This document shows, piece after piece, positions 54,661 through 63,318 of a stretch of DNA of 64,000 bases. The notes under the pieces were generated by a model that saw only the letters and a list, made by a program, of their open reading frames with translations, made no database searches and was not told the origin of the DNA. The stretch spans positions 124,001 through 188,000 of the forward strand of contig JANQPX010000069.1 of assembly GCA_028285265.1 (NCBI GenBank), given 5' to 3'. A program made the translations under genes and the position numbers. Position 1 is the first letter of the stretch. Each line of letters begins with the position of its first letter. This stretch comes from Geminicoccaceae bacterium (lineage in GTDB: Bacteria > Pseudomonadota > Alphaproteobacteria > Geminicoccales > Geminicoccaceae).

Positions 54661-56571
54661 ATGCAATTCTATTTGAACGGCTTCAGTCCTGGTGATCCCA
54701 CGATAGCGACACCGCAGAATCGACGCGGCACGCAGCGCCCACGAACAAGCCAAGCTGAAGAGATCGACGTATTAATTGTCGGTTGCGGTCCCGCAGGTCT
54801 AACCCTTGCCGCGCAGCTGGCGTCCTTTCCCGATATTCACACACGGATTGTTGATAAGAAATCTGGCCCGCTCGAGCTTGGACAGGCCGATGGTATCGCC
54901 TGTCGCACTATGGAGATGTTTCAGGCCTTTGGCTTTGCGGAGCGCCTGATGAAAGAAGCGTATTGGGTCAATGAGACCGTCTTTTGGAAGCCAGATGACG
55001 CGAACCGCAAGAGGATAGTGCGCGCTGGACGTGTTCAGGACGTCGAAGACGGACTCTCGGAAATGCCTCATGTCATCCTGAACCAGGCACGAGTACACGA
55101 TTTTTACCTCGAGGTCATGCGGCATGCGCCCACTCGGCTCGTGCCTGATTATGATCTGCAATTGGTTGATCTAGAAATCTCTTCTGCCACATCATCTCAT
55201 CCGGTGACAGTTCGTTTGGAGCGACTGGACCCTGGCCGTCAGGGCCAGGTAGAAATGGTCAAGGCTCGATATGTTGTCGGCTGCGATGGTGCTCGTAGTG
55301 CAGTAAGGCAGTCTCTTGGCCGGGAGCTACGTGGCGACTCAGCCAATCAAGCTTGGGGGGTTATGGACGTCCTAGCCATTACCGATTTCCCGGATGTTCG
55401 ATTGAAAGCGGCTGTTCAGTCTGCGAGTTCGGGCAACCTCCTGATCATTCCGCGTGAGGGTGGATACTTGATCCGGATTTATGTGGAACTTGACGAGCTG
55501 AACGAAAACGAGCGAATCACAAACCGGCAGCTCACCGTTGATCATATCATCGATGCGGCGAAACGGATCCTGGTCCCATTTACCCTCGATGTGAAAGAAG
55601 TTGTTTGGTGGTCAGTCTACGAAATTGGTCAGCGGCTATGCGACAGTTTTGACAACGTATCCGGTGATAATTCAAACACGAGAGTGCCGTCTGTTTTTAT
55701 CGCTGGCGATGCCTGTCATACACACAGCCCGAAGGCTGGCCAGGGCATGAACGTGTCCATGCAGGATAGCTTTAATCTTGGCTGGAAGTTGGCTTCTGTT
55801 CTCCAAGGCCAATGCGTGCCTGAGCTTCTCCATAGCTATTCGGAGGAACGTCAAGCGATCGCTGAGGAGCTGATCGACTTCGATCGGGAATGGGCGAAAA
55901 TGTTTAGTGATCCACCGAAGGACGATACTGGCCTGGGCGTCGATCCGGCTGAGTTCCAGCGCTACTTTGTGAAGCAAGGGCGTTTTACAGCAGGAACCGC
56001 TACGCGCTATGAAACATCGTTAATTACCGGCGAATCTACATACCAGTCGTTGGCCAAGGGGTTCCCCGTCGGCATGCGGTTTCATTCGGCGCCTGTTATC
56101 CGTCTTGCCGATGCTAAACCACTGAGTCTCGGCCATGTGATCGAAGCCGACGGCCGTTGGCGCCTATTTGCATTCTGCGACCTGGAAGCACCGTCATCTG
56201 CTATCGCGTCGCTCTGTGCTTTTCTGGCGAATTCCCCCACGTCTCCGATTAGGCGATATACTGAGGACAGTGAGGATATCGACAGCGTCATCGATGTACG
56301 TGCTGTTTTCCAGCAGGATCATAGGGTTTTAGAAAGCGACGCAATGCCGCCACTCCTTCAGCCGAAAAAGGGGCGCTACGGCCTTCAAGATTACGAAAAA
56401 ATGTTCTGCCCTGATCTTAGAAGTGGTCATGACATTTTCGACATGCGCGGCATTGATCGGCAAAGAGGCTGCTTGGTTGTTGTGCGGCCGGATCAGTATG
56501 TCGCTCATATCCTCCCCCTTGATGCCTATGAAGAACTCGGCTCCTTTTTTGATCGATTTATGCTGGCGTAG
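54661..56571 (+). CDS. FAD-dependent aromatic monooxygenase, 3-hydroxybenzoate 4-monooxygenase type
   Basis: A 636-residue flavoprotein hydroxylase. The ATG at 54661 begins MQFYLNGFSPGDP, the usual N terminus of the 3-hydroxybenzoate 4-monooxygenase (MobA) group. The FAD-binding fingerprint is VGCGPAGLTLAAQL (G41-G46), and the second FAD motif is IAGDACHTHSPKAGQGMN with G349-D350. A C-terminal thioredoxin-like domain of the phenol 2-monooxygenase family follows from about residue 450. It would hydroxylate 3-hydroxybenzoate or a related phenol with NADPH. No ring-cleavage genes are adjacent, so the pathway link is unproven. Confidence 0.88.
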   Translation: MQFYLNGFSPGDPTIATPQNRRGTQRPRTSQAEEIDVLIVGCGPAGLTLAAQLASFPDIHTRIVDKKSGPLELGQADGIACRTMEMFQAFGFAERLMKEAYWVNETVFWKPDDANRKRIVRAGRVQDVEDGLSEMPHVILNQARVHDFYLEVMRHAPTRLVPDYDLQLVDLEISSATSSHPVTVRLERLDPGRQGQVEMVKARYVVGCDGARSAVRQSLGRELRGDSANQAWGVMDVLAITDFPDVRLKAAVQSASSGNLLIIPREGGYLIRIYVELDELNENERITNRQLTVDHIIDAAKRILVPFTLDVKEVVWWSVYEIGQRLCDSFDNVSGDNSNTRVPSVFIAGDACHTHSPKAGQGMNVSMQDSFNLGWKLASVLQGQCVPELLHSYSEERQAIAEELIDFDREWAKMFSDPPKDDTGLGVDPAEFQRYFVKQGRFTAGTATRYETSLITGESTYQSLAKGFPVGMRFHSAPVIRLADAKPLSLGHVIEADGRWRLFAFCDLEAPSSAIASLCAFLANSPTSPIRRYTEDSEDIDSVIDVRAVFQQDHRVLESDAMPPLLQPKKGRYGLQDYEKMFCPDLRSGHDIFDMRGIDRQRGCLVVVRPDQYVAHILPLDAYEELGSFFDRFMLA

Positions 56572-56834
56572 CGTGCCCTTTGAGCTGGTTGACATAGCAG
56601 CCATAAGTCGCTCGTACAGAGTCTACCTTTGCGACGGCTGATGCGTTGGTGGCATATCAGCCTATCACGACACTTTTACGGCAAGTGGCGGGAGACAATG
56701 ACCGTTCTTCATCCCATGCGGGGCTCTGCCGAAGCATCGAGCCTGTTGCGTCGGGTTTGTTCGACAAGATCAAGGCGGCACTGAGGCAGATATGAAGATC
56801 AGCTGAAACGCAGTCGTTGAGATAGATCGAAAAA

Positions 56835-57266
56835 TCACCCCCCTAACTCTGTGAGGCAAGGCATCGTCGGATGTTGAGGAAGATCTGGATCTGGTCGATG
56901 CCATGGCTGCGCCGAGCGAACCCACAAGCTGCCTTGGCTTTGATAGTCCGACGGATCGTCAAAAGTGCCAACCTTGATCGATCGCAACTCCGGCGCTTGG
57001 CTGTTCCAGCTAAACAGATGAACGCCGCAAGTCGGGCAAAACTGACGGTAAACTGTATTCCCACTTGCTACATCAAGGCAAAACGTTGAAAGCATTCCTT
57101 CGATGACAATCAATGCATCGGCTGGGAACATGAGCCCGTGGGCGGGGGCGCCTCCTGAGATATGTTGGCAATCGCGGCAATAACATGCGCCGCCAATAAT
57201 CGGATCGCCGTTGACTTGATACCGGATAGCTCTACACAAGCAGCCACCCTCTCTAAGTCGGGTCAT
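56835..57266 (-). CDS. GFA-family protein (glutathione-dependent formaldehyde-activating fold)
   Basis: A 143-residue zinc protein. The ATG at 57266 has GGAGATCG upstream and overlaps the end of the marR gene by 14 bases, so they are translationally coupled. Zinc ligands are in place: GGCLCRAIRY (C9, C11), ACYCRDCQHISGG (C28, C30, C33) and RQFCPTCG. Despite the name, most GFA-fold proteins are not shown to act on formaldehyde; they may bind glutathione adducts. The MarR protein upstream very likely controls it through the tandem operators. Confidence 0.92.
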   Translation of the reverse strand: MTRLREGGCLCRAIRYQVNGDPIIGGACYCRDCQHISGGAPAHGLMFPADALIVIEGMLSTFCLDVASGNTVYRQFCPTCGVHLFSWNSQAPELRSIKVGTFDDPSDYQSQGSLWVRSAQPWHRPDPDLPQHPTMPCLTELGG

Positions 57267-57708
57267 TATCGATCTCCTTGTGACGATACTGTTCAATCAT
57301 CGTTGCGATGACGGCTCTTGCAATCGTAACGTCATCAGGCGACAGGTGTGCTGCGACACCGGACGTCACCTGGTGCTCGCCCATCAGGACGCGAGTAATC
57401 AACTCCAAACCAGAAGGCGTTAGTGCGATCATGGATGACCGCCGATGCGCTGCATTCCGGCGTCGCTCGACCAATCCCTTCAGCGTAAGCTCGTCGACAG
57501 TTTTCTGTACAAACTGACGTGGTGCGATCAGCGCATCTGCAATCCGTGGTACGGGCAAGGGACCATTGTCATAGATCTGCTCGAGAACAGCTCGTCCCGT
57601 GACCGTGAGATCGGTACCTTCCAAGCCGCGCACTACGGCACCTTCAAGCGCCTTATAGACCGGGCGGATCAGTCGGATGAGTTCGTAAAGATTTTTAGCA
57701 TCGTTCAT
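57253..57708 (-). CDS. MarR-family transcriptional regulator, operon with GFA protein
   Basis: A 151-residue regulator starting at the ATG at 57708. The winged helix-turn-helix is central: LPVPRIADALIAPRQFVQKT, VDELTLKGLVERRRNAAHRR and the wing SSMIALTPSGLEL. One perfect inverted repeat covers its own start codon and a second lies 20 bases upstream, so it should repress its own transcript. The GFA gene follows with a 14-base overlap. The inducer is unknown; small electrophiles are plausible given the GFA partner. Confidence 0.92.
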   Translation of the reverse strand: MNDAKNLYELIRLIRPVYKALEGAVVRGLEGTDLTVTGRAVLEQIYDNGPLPVPRIADALIAPRQFVQKTVDELTLKGLVERRRNAAHRRSSMIALTPSGLELITRVLMGEHQVTSGVAAHLSPDDVTIARAVIATMIEQYRHKEIDNDPT

Positions 57709-57725
57709 GACATTATTGATGTCAT
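57707..57725. promoter_or_regulatory. MarR operator 1, over the start codon of marR
   Basis: ATGACAT-TATTG-ATGTCAT is a perfect 7-bp inverted repeat with a 5-base spacer. It overlaps the marR initiation codon. It has the size and form of a MarR dimer site. Confidence 0.75.
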
Positions 57726-57727
57726 AA

Positions 57728-57744
57728 TGACATGTAAGATGTCA
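57728..57744. promoter_or_regulatory. MarR operator 2
   Basis: TGACAT-GTAAG-ATGTCA repeats the half-sites of operator 1 with the same 5-base spacer. Its centre is about 20 bases (two helical turns) from that of operator 1, so two dimers would lie on the same face of the DNA. Confidence 0.75.
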
Positions 57745-57792
57745 AGTCACTTCATGGCTATCGCAAATGCGATCGCATGCCAACAAGCCAGA

Positions 57793-57812
57793 GTCGATGC
57801 GTTGGCATCGAC
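57793..57812. repeat. 20-base palindromic stem-loop, copy 2
   Basis: GTCGATGC-GTTG-GCATCGAC has the same 8-bp stem as the element at 25943-25962 and a different loop. It lies in the divergent region upstream of marR and the M3 peptidase gene. No U-run follows. Confidence 0.55.
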
Positions 57813-58079
57813 AATTCGATATTGAAAGCGGCAGGAGGGATACCTGTTCGTGATGGATGAATGACAGTCTCGATTGTCCGCAGGATCAAAACCGTGGCCG
57901 GCTTCCGGCCGGTTCGCGTTCGCAGCGCTGTCTGTCTACGACAAGCGTTGGATGAACCTGGCAATCAGTGGTGAGGGGCGCTCCATGACAACAAAACAGT
58001 CATTGCTCCCCCTGCCACGGCATCACATGGTTCATGTTCCTTGGACTTCGCTTATAGTCGAGGAAAGATGGAGAGTATG

Positions 58080-60080
58080 ATGACCAATCCGCTACTGCAG
58101 CCCTGGGACGGCGCTTATGATTTGCCCGATTTTGCGGCAATCAAAACTGAGCATTTTCGAACAGCCTTCGATCAGGCGATAGCCGAGGCCGAAGCGGACT
58201 TCAATACAATTGCGAACAACCCAAAACCAGCCAGCTTCGAAAATACGGTCGAGGCGCTGGAGCGTCATGGTCGCCTGTTGTCGAGGGTGGCAACCGTCTT
58301 TTTCAACAGAGCGAGTGCCGATACCAACCCGGAGATTCAGGCGCTTGAACGTGAAATCACGCCAAAGCTCAGCGAGCTCCATGCTCGCAAAATGGCCAAT
58401 GCAAAGATTTTTTCGCGCCTGGATGACCTGATGGCTTCGGCTGACAGTTTTGATCCAGAACAGTTGCGCGTTCTCGAGTTGATGCACCGCATGTACATCA
58501 AAGGAGGGGCGCGGCTCGACGATATCGGCAAGGCTCGCATGGAGTCGATCATGGTGCGGCTTTCTGAGCTCGGTACCGAATTCGGCCAAAATGTCCTGAG
58601 TGACGAAGCTACATGGTCGATGAGTCTGGCCGAGTCGGATCTGCAGGGGATGCCCACTTTCTTAATCGATGCCGCGTGGGATGAGGCCAAGCGGCGCGGC
58701 CGCGATGGCTATGTGATCACCCTTGCCCGTTCCTTGCTGGAGCCGTTTTTGACATTCTCCGATCGTCGCGACCTTCGCGAACGCGCCTTTCGCGCCTGGG
58801 CAGACCGTGGGGAGAGTCGCAATTGGCCGCTGATTGCTGAGACCGTCAAGTTGCGTGCTGAACGTGCGCAACTTCTGGGCTTCGAGAATTTCGCCTCCTT
58901 TAAGCTCCATGATCAGATGGCTCGATCACCTGACCGGGTTCGCGATCTCCTTATGGCCGTTTGGTCCCCAGCCCGTCAAAGGGCGCTTGAAGAACAAGAG
59001 TCCCTGACCGCATTGGCGGTACGCGACGGCATCAATGGGCTGCTCGCACCTTGGGATTGGCGTTACTATGCGGAAAAGGAGCGAAAGCGCCGATACGATT
59101 TGGATGAAGCTGAGATTAAACCCTATCTCACCTTGGAAAACATGATAGCGGCAGCGTTCGATGTTGCCGGTCGGTTGTTCTCGCTGACTTTTGAGGAAGT
59201 CGATATCACATTGCCGCATCCTGATGCTCGTGCTTGGGAAGTACGACATAGCGGTGATCTAATTGGGCTGTTTGTTGGTGACTACTTTGCCCGGCCTTCC
59301 AAGCGTTCAGGTGCTTGGGCTAGCGCTCTTCGTAGCCAGCAAAAGCTGTGGAGCCCTGGCACCCCAGTGATCACCAACACATGTAACTTTGTGAAGGGCA
59401 ATCCTACCCTCTTAAGCTGGACAGATGCCCGTACCTTGTTCCACGAATTTGGGCATGCGTTACATGGCCTGATGTCGGATGTTACCTATCCTTTTGTTGC
59501 AGGTACGTCGGTGGCGCGCGATTTTGTTGAGCTGCCAAGTCAGCTTTATGAACGCTGGCTTCCCGTCCCAGAGATCCTCGCAAAGCATGCGCACCATATT
59601 GAGACCGGTGACCCAATGCCGAAGGAGATGATCGATCGAATCATTGCGGCAGAGACCTATGGTCAGGGCTTCAAAACAGTAGAGTACACTGCTTGCGCGC
59701 TTGTGGATCTCGAGATGCACTCCCTGAAGAGTGCTGAAAACTTCGAAGGGAAGATTTTCGAGGCGCAGATATTGTCGAAGATCGATATGCCGGAAGCAAT
59801 TATTATGCGTCACCGGACGCCGCATTTTCAACACGTGTTTTCAGGTGATGGGTATTCCGCCGGCTACTACAGCTATCTATGGTCGGAGGTAATGGATGCC
59901 GACGCGTTTAATGCGTTCCTCGAAGCCGGTGACCCGTTTGATGCATCCACTGCAAAGCGCCTCGAGAAAACAATCTACTCCACCGGCGGCAGTGCTCCGC
60001 CAGAAGATGCATATACGGCTTTTCGGGGCCGGTTACCCAGTATTGATGCTCTCCTCGAGGGACGTGGCTTACAGAGCTAG
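58080..60080 (+). CDS. M3-family oligopeptidase (Dcp/PrlC type)
   Basis: A 666-residue zinc peptidase. The ATG at 58080 follows GGAGAG and begins MTNPLLQPWDGAYDLPDF, the usual start of this group. The zinc motif is H455-E456-F-G-H459 in TLFHEFGHALHGLMSDVTY, followed by the conserved VARDFVELPSQLYERW with the third ligand Glu. GYSAGYYSYLWSEVMDADAF is the substrate-side stretch typical of M3A. It lacks a signal peptide, so it acts in the cytosol to finish off short peptides. It is divergent from marR but separated by 370 bases. Confidence 0.95.
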   Translation: MTNPLLQPWDGAYDLPDFAAIKTEHFRTAFDQAIAEAEADFNTIANNPKPASFENTVEALERHGRLLSRVATVFFNRASADTNPEIQALEREITPKLSELHARKMANAKIFSRLDDLMASADSFDPEQLRVLELMHRMYIKGGARLDDIGKARMESIMVRLSELGTEFGQNVLSDEATWSMSLAESDLQGMPTFLIDAAWDEAKRRGRDGYVITLARSLLEPFLTFSDRRDLRERAFRAWADRGESRNWPLIAETVKLRAERAQLLGFENFASFKLHDQMARSPDRVRDLLMAVWSPARQRALEEQESLTALAVRDGINGLLAPWDWRYYAEKERKRRYDLDEAEIKPYLTLENMIAAAFDVAGRLFSLTFEEVDITLPHPDARAWEVRHSGDLIGLFVGDYFARPSKRSGAWASALRSQQKLWSPGTPVITNTCNFVKGNPTLLSWTDARTLFHEFGHALHGLMSDVTYPFVAGTSVARDFVELPSQLYERWLPVPEILAKHAHHIETGDPMPKEMIDRIIAAETYGQGFKTVEYTACALVDLEMHSLKSAENFEGKIFEAQILSKIDMPEAIIMRHRTPHFQHVFSGDGYSAGYYSYLWSEVMDADAFNAFLEAGDPFDASTAKRLEKTIYSTGGSAPPEDAYTAFRGRLPSIDALLEGRGLQS

Positions 60081-60297
60081 TGGTAGAAAGGGTGTCTCTT
60101 TTTCCGGTAGAGATGACAAGAGGTTGAAGCCTTGAACTCTTTCAGTTTTGGCTGAAAGCTGCTGGGTTTGCGATCTTTTGTGCAGCCTGATTGAAGGGCG
60201 AGGCCCCCCTTGTCTCAGTGCAGTTTTTTCAGGCGATAGCTACCGGTGGATCGATCGGCAGGAGATACATCAAAGGCGATGGTCTTTAAGTTTTCGT

Positions 60298-61065
60298 TCA
60301 AGCCTCATTCTGTCGTTCACAGCTTGGCTTTCTGCCGATACAGGCGAGACTTAACTGCCTACAGAGCAAGTTGTGTTCGATTGGTAGGCATCGAGCATAT
60401 GTCAGCGCAGAGTCGAGAAATAGGCTGCGAGCTTTAGCTGGCGTCATGCGATGGATTCGCCACTTTAGGTGCACGTAAAATCCTAAAGGCGAATTACGGG
60501 TAAAGCACGCAAGTAGGACGCCATTAGGTCTGAGAACACGCACCATTTCGCTTAACGCAACGCTAGGGCAGGGTAAATGCTCCAGCACATGGGAAGTCAT
60601 TACAAGATCGAACGTCTTGTCATTGTAAGGAAGTTTGCGCACATCACTTTGACAGAGCGATACCACTGAATCAACGTCGCGAAGATTGTACCTCGCAAGC
60701 TCGAGCATACGAGGGGAGAGGTCGATACCGCTGAGCTCGAGCGGAGTGCTACAGACGCGTGTGAGTGCGATCGTAAGCGCACCTGTACCAATTCCGCAAT
60801 CCAGAACACGAAGGGGCTTATCTCGAGCGCTTCTTACATCATCGGGTAGGGCTCGACATAAGAGTTTCTCGTAGGCGCTTGGGAAGCTTAAGCGATGAAG
60901 TAACCGGCTCCAAAGTGGCGCAGCTTTGTCGTAGTTGTGACGAAGTTCGAGTGTCGTGAAAGCCCGGCGATCGATGGAGATGCGCCATGATCCAAACCAA
61001 CGGGAATAAACAGGAATTGTTTTCCTTTGACGTAGTACAGTAAGGGGTTCGCTTGGGAAGTCCAT
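60298..61065 (-). CDS. Class I SAM-dependent methyltransferase
   Basis: About 255 residues from the ATG at 61065. An earlier ATG at 61158 would overlap the end of the DOMON gene, and its extra residues do not look like this family. Motif I is VLDCGIGTGALTIAL, the acidic end of strand 2 is SGIDLSPRMLELARYNL, and FDLVMTSHVLEHLP with VRVLRPNGVLL follow. These fit the methyltransferase_11 group. The substrate is unknown. It follows the DOMON gene by 26 bases on the same strand and could be cotranscribed with it. Confidence 0.88.
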   Translation of the reverse strand: MDFPSEPLTVLRQRKTIPVYSRWFGSWRISIDRRAFTTLELRHNYDKAAPLWSRLLHRLSFPSAYEKLLCRALPDDVRSARDKPLRVLDCGIGTGALTIALTRVCSTPLELSGIDLSPRMLELARYNLRDVDSVVSLCQSDVRKLPYNDKTFDLVMTSHVLEHLPCPSVALSEMVRVLRPNGVLLACFTRNSPLGFYVHLKWRIHRMTPAKARSLFLDSALTYARCLPIEHNLLCRQLSLACIGRKPSCERQNEA

Positions 61066-61091
61066 CGCATCAACACCGACCGATTTGGCTT

Positions 61092-61598
61092 CTACAGAAT
61101 TAAGTCGATATGGCGACGCCACGCGGAGTGATGTTGGAAGTTCTTGTGATGCGACCAAGCCAACATCATGTGGACTGAGCGATCGGGCGAAAGATCAATC
61201 GCGAATCGACCTGTACTATGAGCTGGAAGACTGAATGCTAGGGTGGAGCGGCCATAGCGAATCTCGCCTTGAAGATCACGGATATCTGAGAGACCGCCGA
61301 GGCCTCTGATCGGGTGATGATTAGGTGGATCGGCGATATGCCATTGGGCCAAGGTGATGTTGTGGTTGATGACACCAATGACAAAACGTGTGCCTCGCAA
61401 CGTTGCTTCGTTATTGAACCCGACGGCGAGCCATCCTTCTGTCGGTGCCGATAGTTCGCCGAACAGCCGCGCATCCTGATGCCACCAAGCAAATGTTGTG
61501 TCATCGAGTTCCACGCGACGACGCGGGGGTGTTTCATTGACAGCCATGGCGTTGGGCGTTGAGAGGGCAACAGTTGCGAGAAACGTTCGACGGTGCAT
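61092..61598 (-). CDS. DOMON-domain periplasmic protein
   Basis: A 168-residue secreted protein with a Tat-like signal, MHRRTFLATVALSTPNAMAV. The DOMON beta-sandwich pattern is present: TFAWWHQDARLFGELSAPTE, GWLAVGFNNEATLRGTRFVI, GRSTLAFSLPA and the C-terminal NFQHHSAWRRHIDL. DOMON domains bind haem or sugars and often serve as electron carriers to the cytochrome b561 family. Histidines in ADPPNHHPI and NFQHHS could be haem ligands. The divergent marR gene at 61659 and the methyltransferase downstream are its neighbours. Confidence 0.82.
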   Translation of the reverse strand: MHRRTFLATVALSTPNAMAVNETPPRRRVELDDTTFAWWHQDARLFGELSAPTEGWLAVGFNNEATLRGTRFVIGVINHNITLAQWHIADPPNHHPIRGLGGLSDIRDLQGEIRYGRSTLAFSLPAHSTGRFAIDLSPDRSVHMMLAWSHHKNFQHHSAWRRHIDLIL

Positions 61599-61626
61599 TG
61601 AAGGACCTCGCCTATTGAATTAGATT

Positions 61627-61641
61627 GTCAAGCACATTGAC
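61627..61641. promoter_or_regulatory. Candidate MarR operator between the DOMON and marR genes
   Basis: GTCAA-GCACA-TTGAC is a perfect 5-bp inverted repeat with a 5-base spacer, midway in the 60-base divergent gap. It may be the site for the MarR product at 61659. The half-sites differ from those of the other MarR operon in this window. Confidence 0.45.
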
Positions 61642-61658
61642 TATATTGAGCGGAAGAC

Positions 61659-62129
61659 ATGAAAGTCAAGAAACAAGACGGTCAAGAAGTTAGACAAAAT
61701 GTAGACTCACCACCCAGCATCGATCATGTTGGTTGGCGTCTCTGGTGTGCTTCACAGGCTTGGAAAGAACAGTTTGTAGCGGGGATGCTCGCTTCTGGAC
61801 ATCATTGGTATGCCGAGGCACGGTCGAGCATCATTCCCTATCTCGATCGGAAGGGAACGCGCCAAGGGGTCTTGGTGCAACGTATGGGGCTTAGCAAGCA
61901 AGCCGTACAGCAACTCATTGACGATCTTGAGAAGGAAGGCATCGTTGAACGGCGTCCTGACCCTGAGGATCGCCGGAGTAAGATTGTCGCGTTCACGACA
62001 AAGGGGCTGAAGGCGCAATCCGATGCCAACAGGGTGAAACGCGAGGTCGAGGCGACTTTTCGTGCCAAGCTCGGTGAGGAGGATTTTGACAAGTTTGACG
62101 ATCTGCTACGTCGACTGAGCTATGACTGA
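61659..62129 (+). CDS. MarR-family transcriptional regulator
   Basis: A 156-residue regulator. The ATG at 61659 starts MKVKKQDGQEVRQNVDSPPS. The winged helix-turn-helix is at residues about 65-120: GTRQGVLVQRMGLSKQAVQQ, LIDDLEKEGIVERRPDPEDR and RSKIVAFTTKGL. It is divergent from the DOMON gene with only 60 bases between starts. Control of itself and of the DOMON-methyltransferase pair is the likely role. The inducer is unknown. Confidence 0.92.
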   Translation: MKVKKQDGQEVRQNVDSPPSIDHVGWRLWCASQAWKEQFVAGMLASGHHWYAEARSSIIPYLDRKGTRQGVLVQRMGLSKQAVQQLIDDLEKEGIVERRPDPEDRRSKIVAFTTKGLKAQSDANRVKREVEATFRAKLGEEDFDKFDDLLRRLSYD

Positions 62130-62276
62130 CACCATGCAGCAAAGTGCGCTTGATCAAGCTGCGTAGGCCTTACAGTCGATGCATGCCACTTGATCAGCCA
62201 AGACTCTGCCATGACAAATTTGTCAGGACCAATCGAGACCAGCGGCTTCGATTGGTGTCAAAATTTGGATTTGACT

Positions 62277-63272
62277 TTATGCGTTGACGTCGACAACGCA
62301 CCGTCCCTTGACCTGACCTTTTAAGATTGACGTACCGAGCTTTGGTAGGTCTTCGAGCGTGGCCGGTTGCACCATGGCTTCGAGCTTGTCCATCGGTAGA
62401 TCCGACACTAGCCGCTGCCAGGCACGATTCCGATTCTCATATGGTTGCATGACCGAATCGATACCGAGCAGATTAATGCCTCGCAGGAGGAATGGTACGA
62501 CCGTTACTCCGTCGAGCGCAGCACCGCCAGCAAGACCAACGGCTGAAACAGAACTTCCATAAGTCATTTGCGTCAGAACCTTAGCCAACATCTTTCCACC
62601 GACGGCGTCGACGCATCCTGCCCATTGTTCGCGTTCGAGAGGTTTGCCTGATGGCTCAGCTAAATCGGAACGTGGAATGATTGTTGTTGCTCCAAGATCC
62701 CTCAGATAACTCTCTTGTTCTGGGCGTCCGGTAACAGCAGCAATTTCATATCCGAGCTTCTCGAAAACCGCTGTCGCAACCGAACCGACGCCGCCGGCGG
62801 CGCCGGTGACCAAGACGGTTCCATTGTCTGGCTTAAGACCATGATCCTCGAGTGCCATGATAGCTAACATCGCTGTGAAACCTGCCGTGCCGATAGCCAT
62901 CGCCTGGCGAGTGGTCATCCCATCCGGCAATCGGACGAGCCAATCGGCCTTGACTCGTGCCTTTTGCGCATAGCCACCCCACCACACTTCGCCAACACGC
63001 CAGCCGGTGAGGACGACTTTGTCCCCGGCTTTGTAACGTGCGTCGTCAGAGGCTTCCACGGTGCCGGCAAAGTCGATGCCCGGAACATGCGGGAACTGGC
63101 GCACCAGACCACCTTTGCCGCCTATGCAAAGGCCGTCCTTGTAGTTCACGGTCGAGTAGTCGATCGCAACGGTCACCTCACCGTCGGCAGGAAGCTGATC
63201 TTCGCCGATTTGCCGAATAGTTTGGGTTATTGTTCCATCTTCGGCTCTGTCGACGACGAGAGCATTAAACAT
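62277..63272 (-). CDS. acuI: Acrylyl-CoA reductase AcuI/YhdH-type
   Basis: A 331-residue medium-chain reductase. The ATG at 63272 gives MFNALVVDRAEDGTITQTIR, the expected AcuI length of about 330; the longer frame adds nine codons with no likeness. Family marks are YSTVNYKDGLCIGGKGGLVR, HVPGIDFAGTVE, GWRVGEVWWGGYAQKARVKA and LVTGAAGGVGSVATAV. AcuI reduces acrylyl-CoA to propanoyl-CoA with NADPH. It protects cells during breakdown of DMSP and 3-hydroxypropionate. It lies 46 bases downstream of an acyl-CoA ligase gene, on the same strand. Confidence 0.9.
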   Translation of the reverse strand: MFNALVVDRAEDGTITQTIRQIGEDQLPADGEVTVAIDYSTVNYKDGLCIGGKGGLVRQFPHVPGIDFAGTVEASDDARYKAGDKVVLTGWRVGEVWWGGYAQKARVKADWLVRLPDGMTTRQAMAIGTAGFTAMLAIMALEDHGLKPDNGTVLVTGAAGGVGSVATAVFEKLGYEIAAVTGRPEQESYLRDLGATTIIPRSDLAEPSGKPLEREQWAGCVDAVGGKMLAKVLTQMTYGSSVSAVGLAGGAALDGVTVVPFLLRGINLLGIDSVMQPYENRNRAWQRLVSDLPMDKLEAMVQPATLEDLPKLGTSILKGQVKGRCVVDVNA

Positions 63273-63318
63273 GGTGCTGGTCCTTTTGATGTTGTGCATC
63301 CTGGTCGCTTAGACAGGC

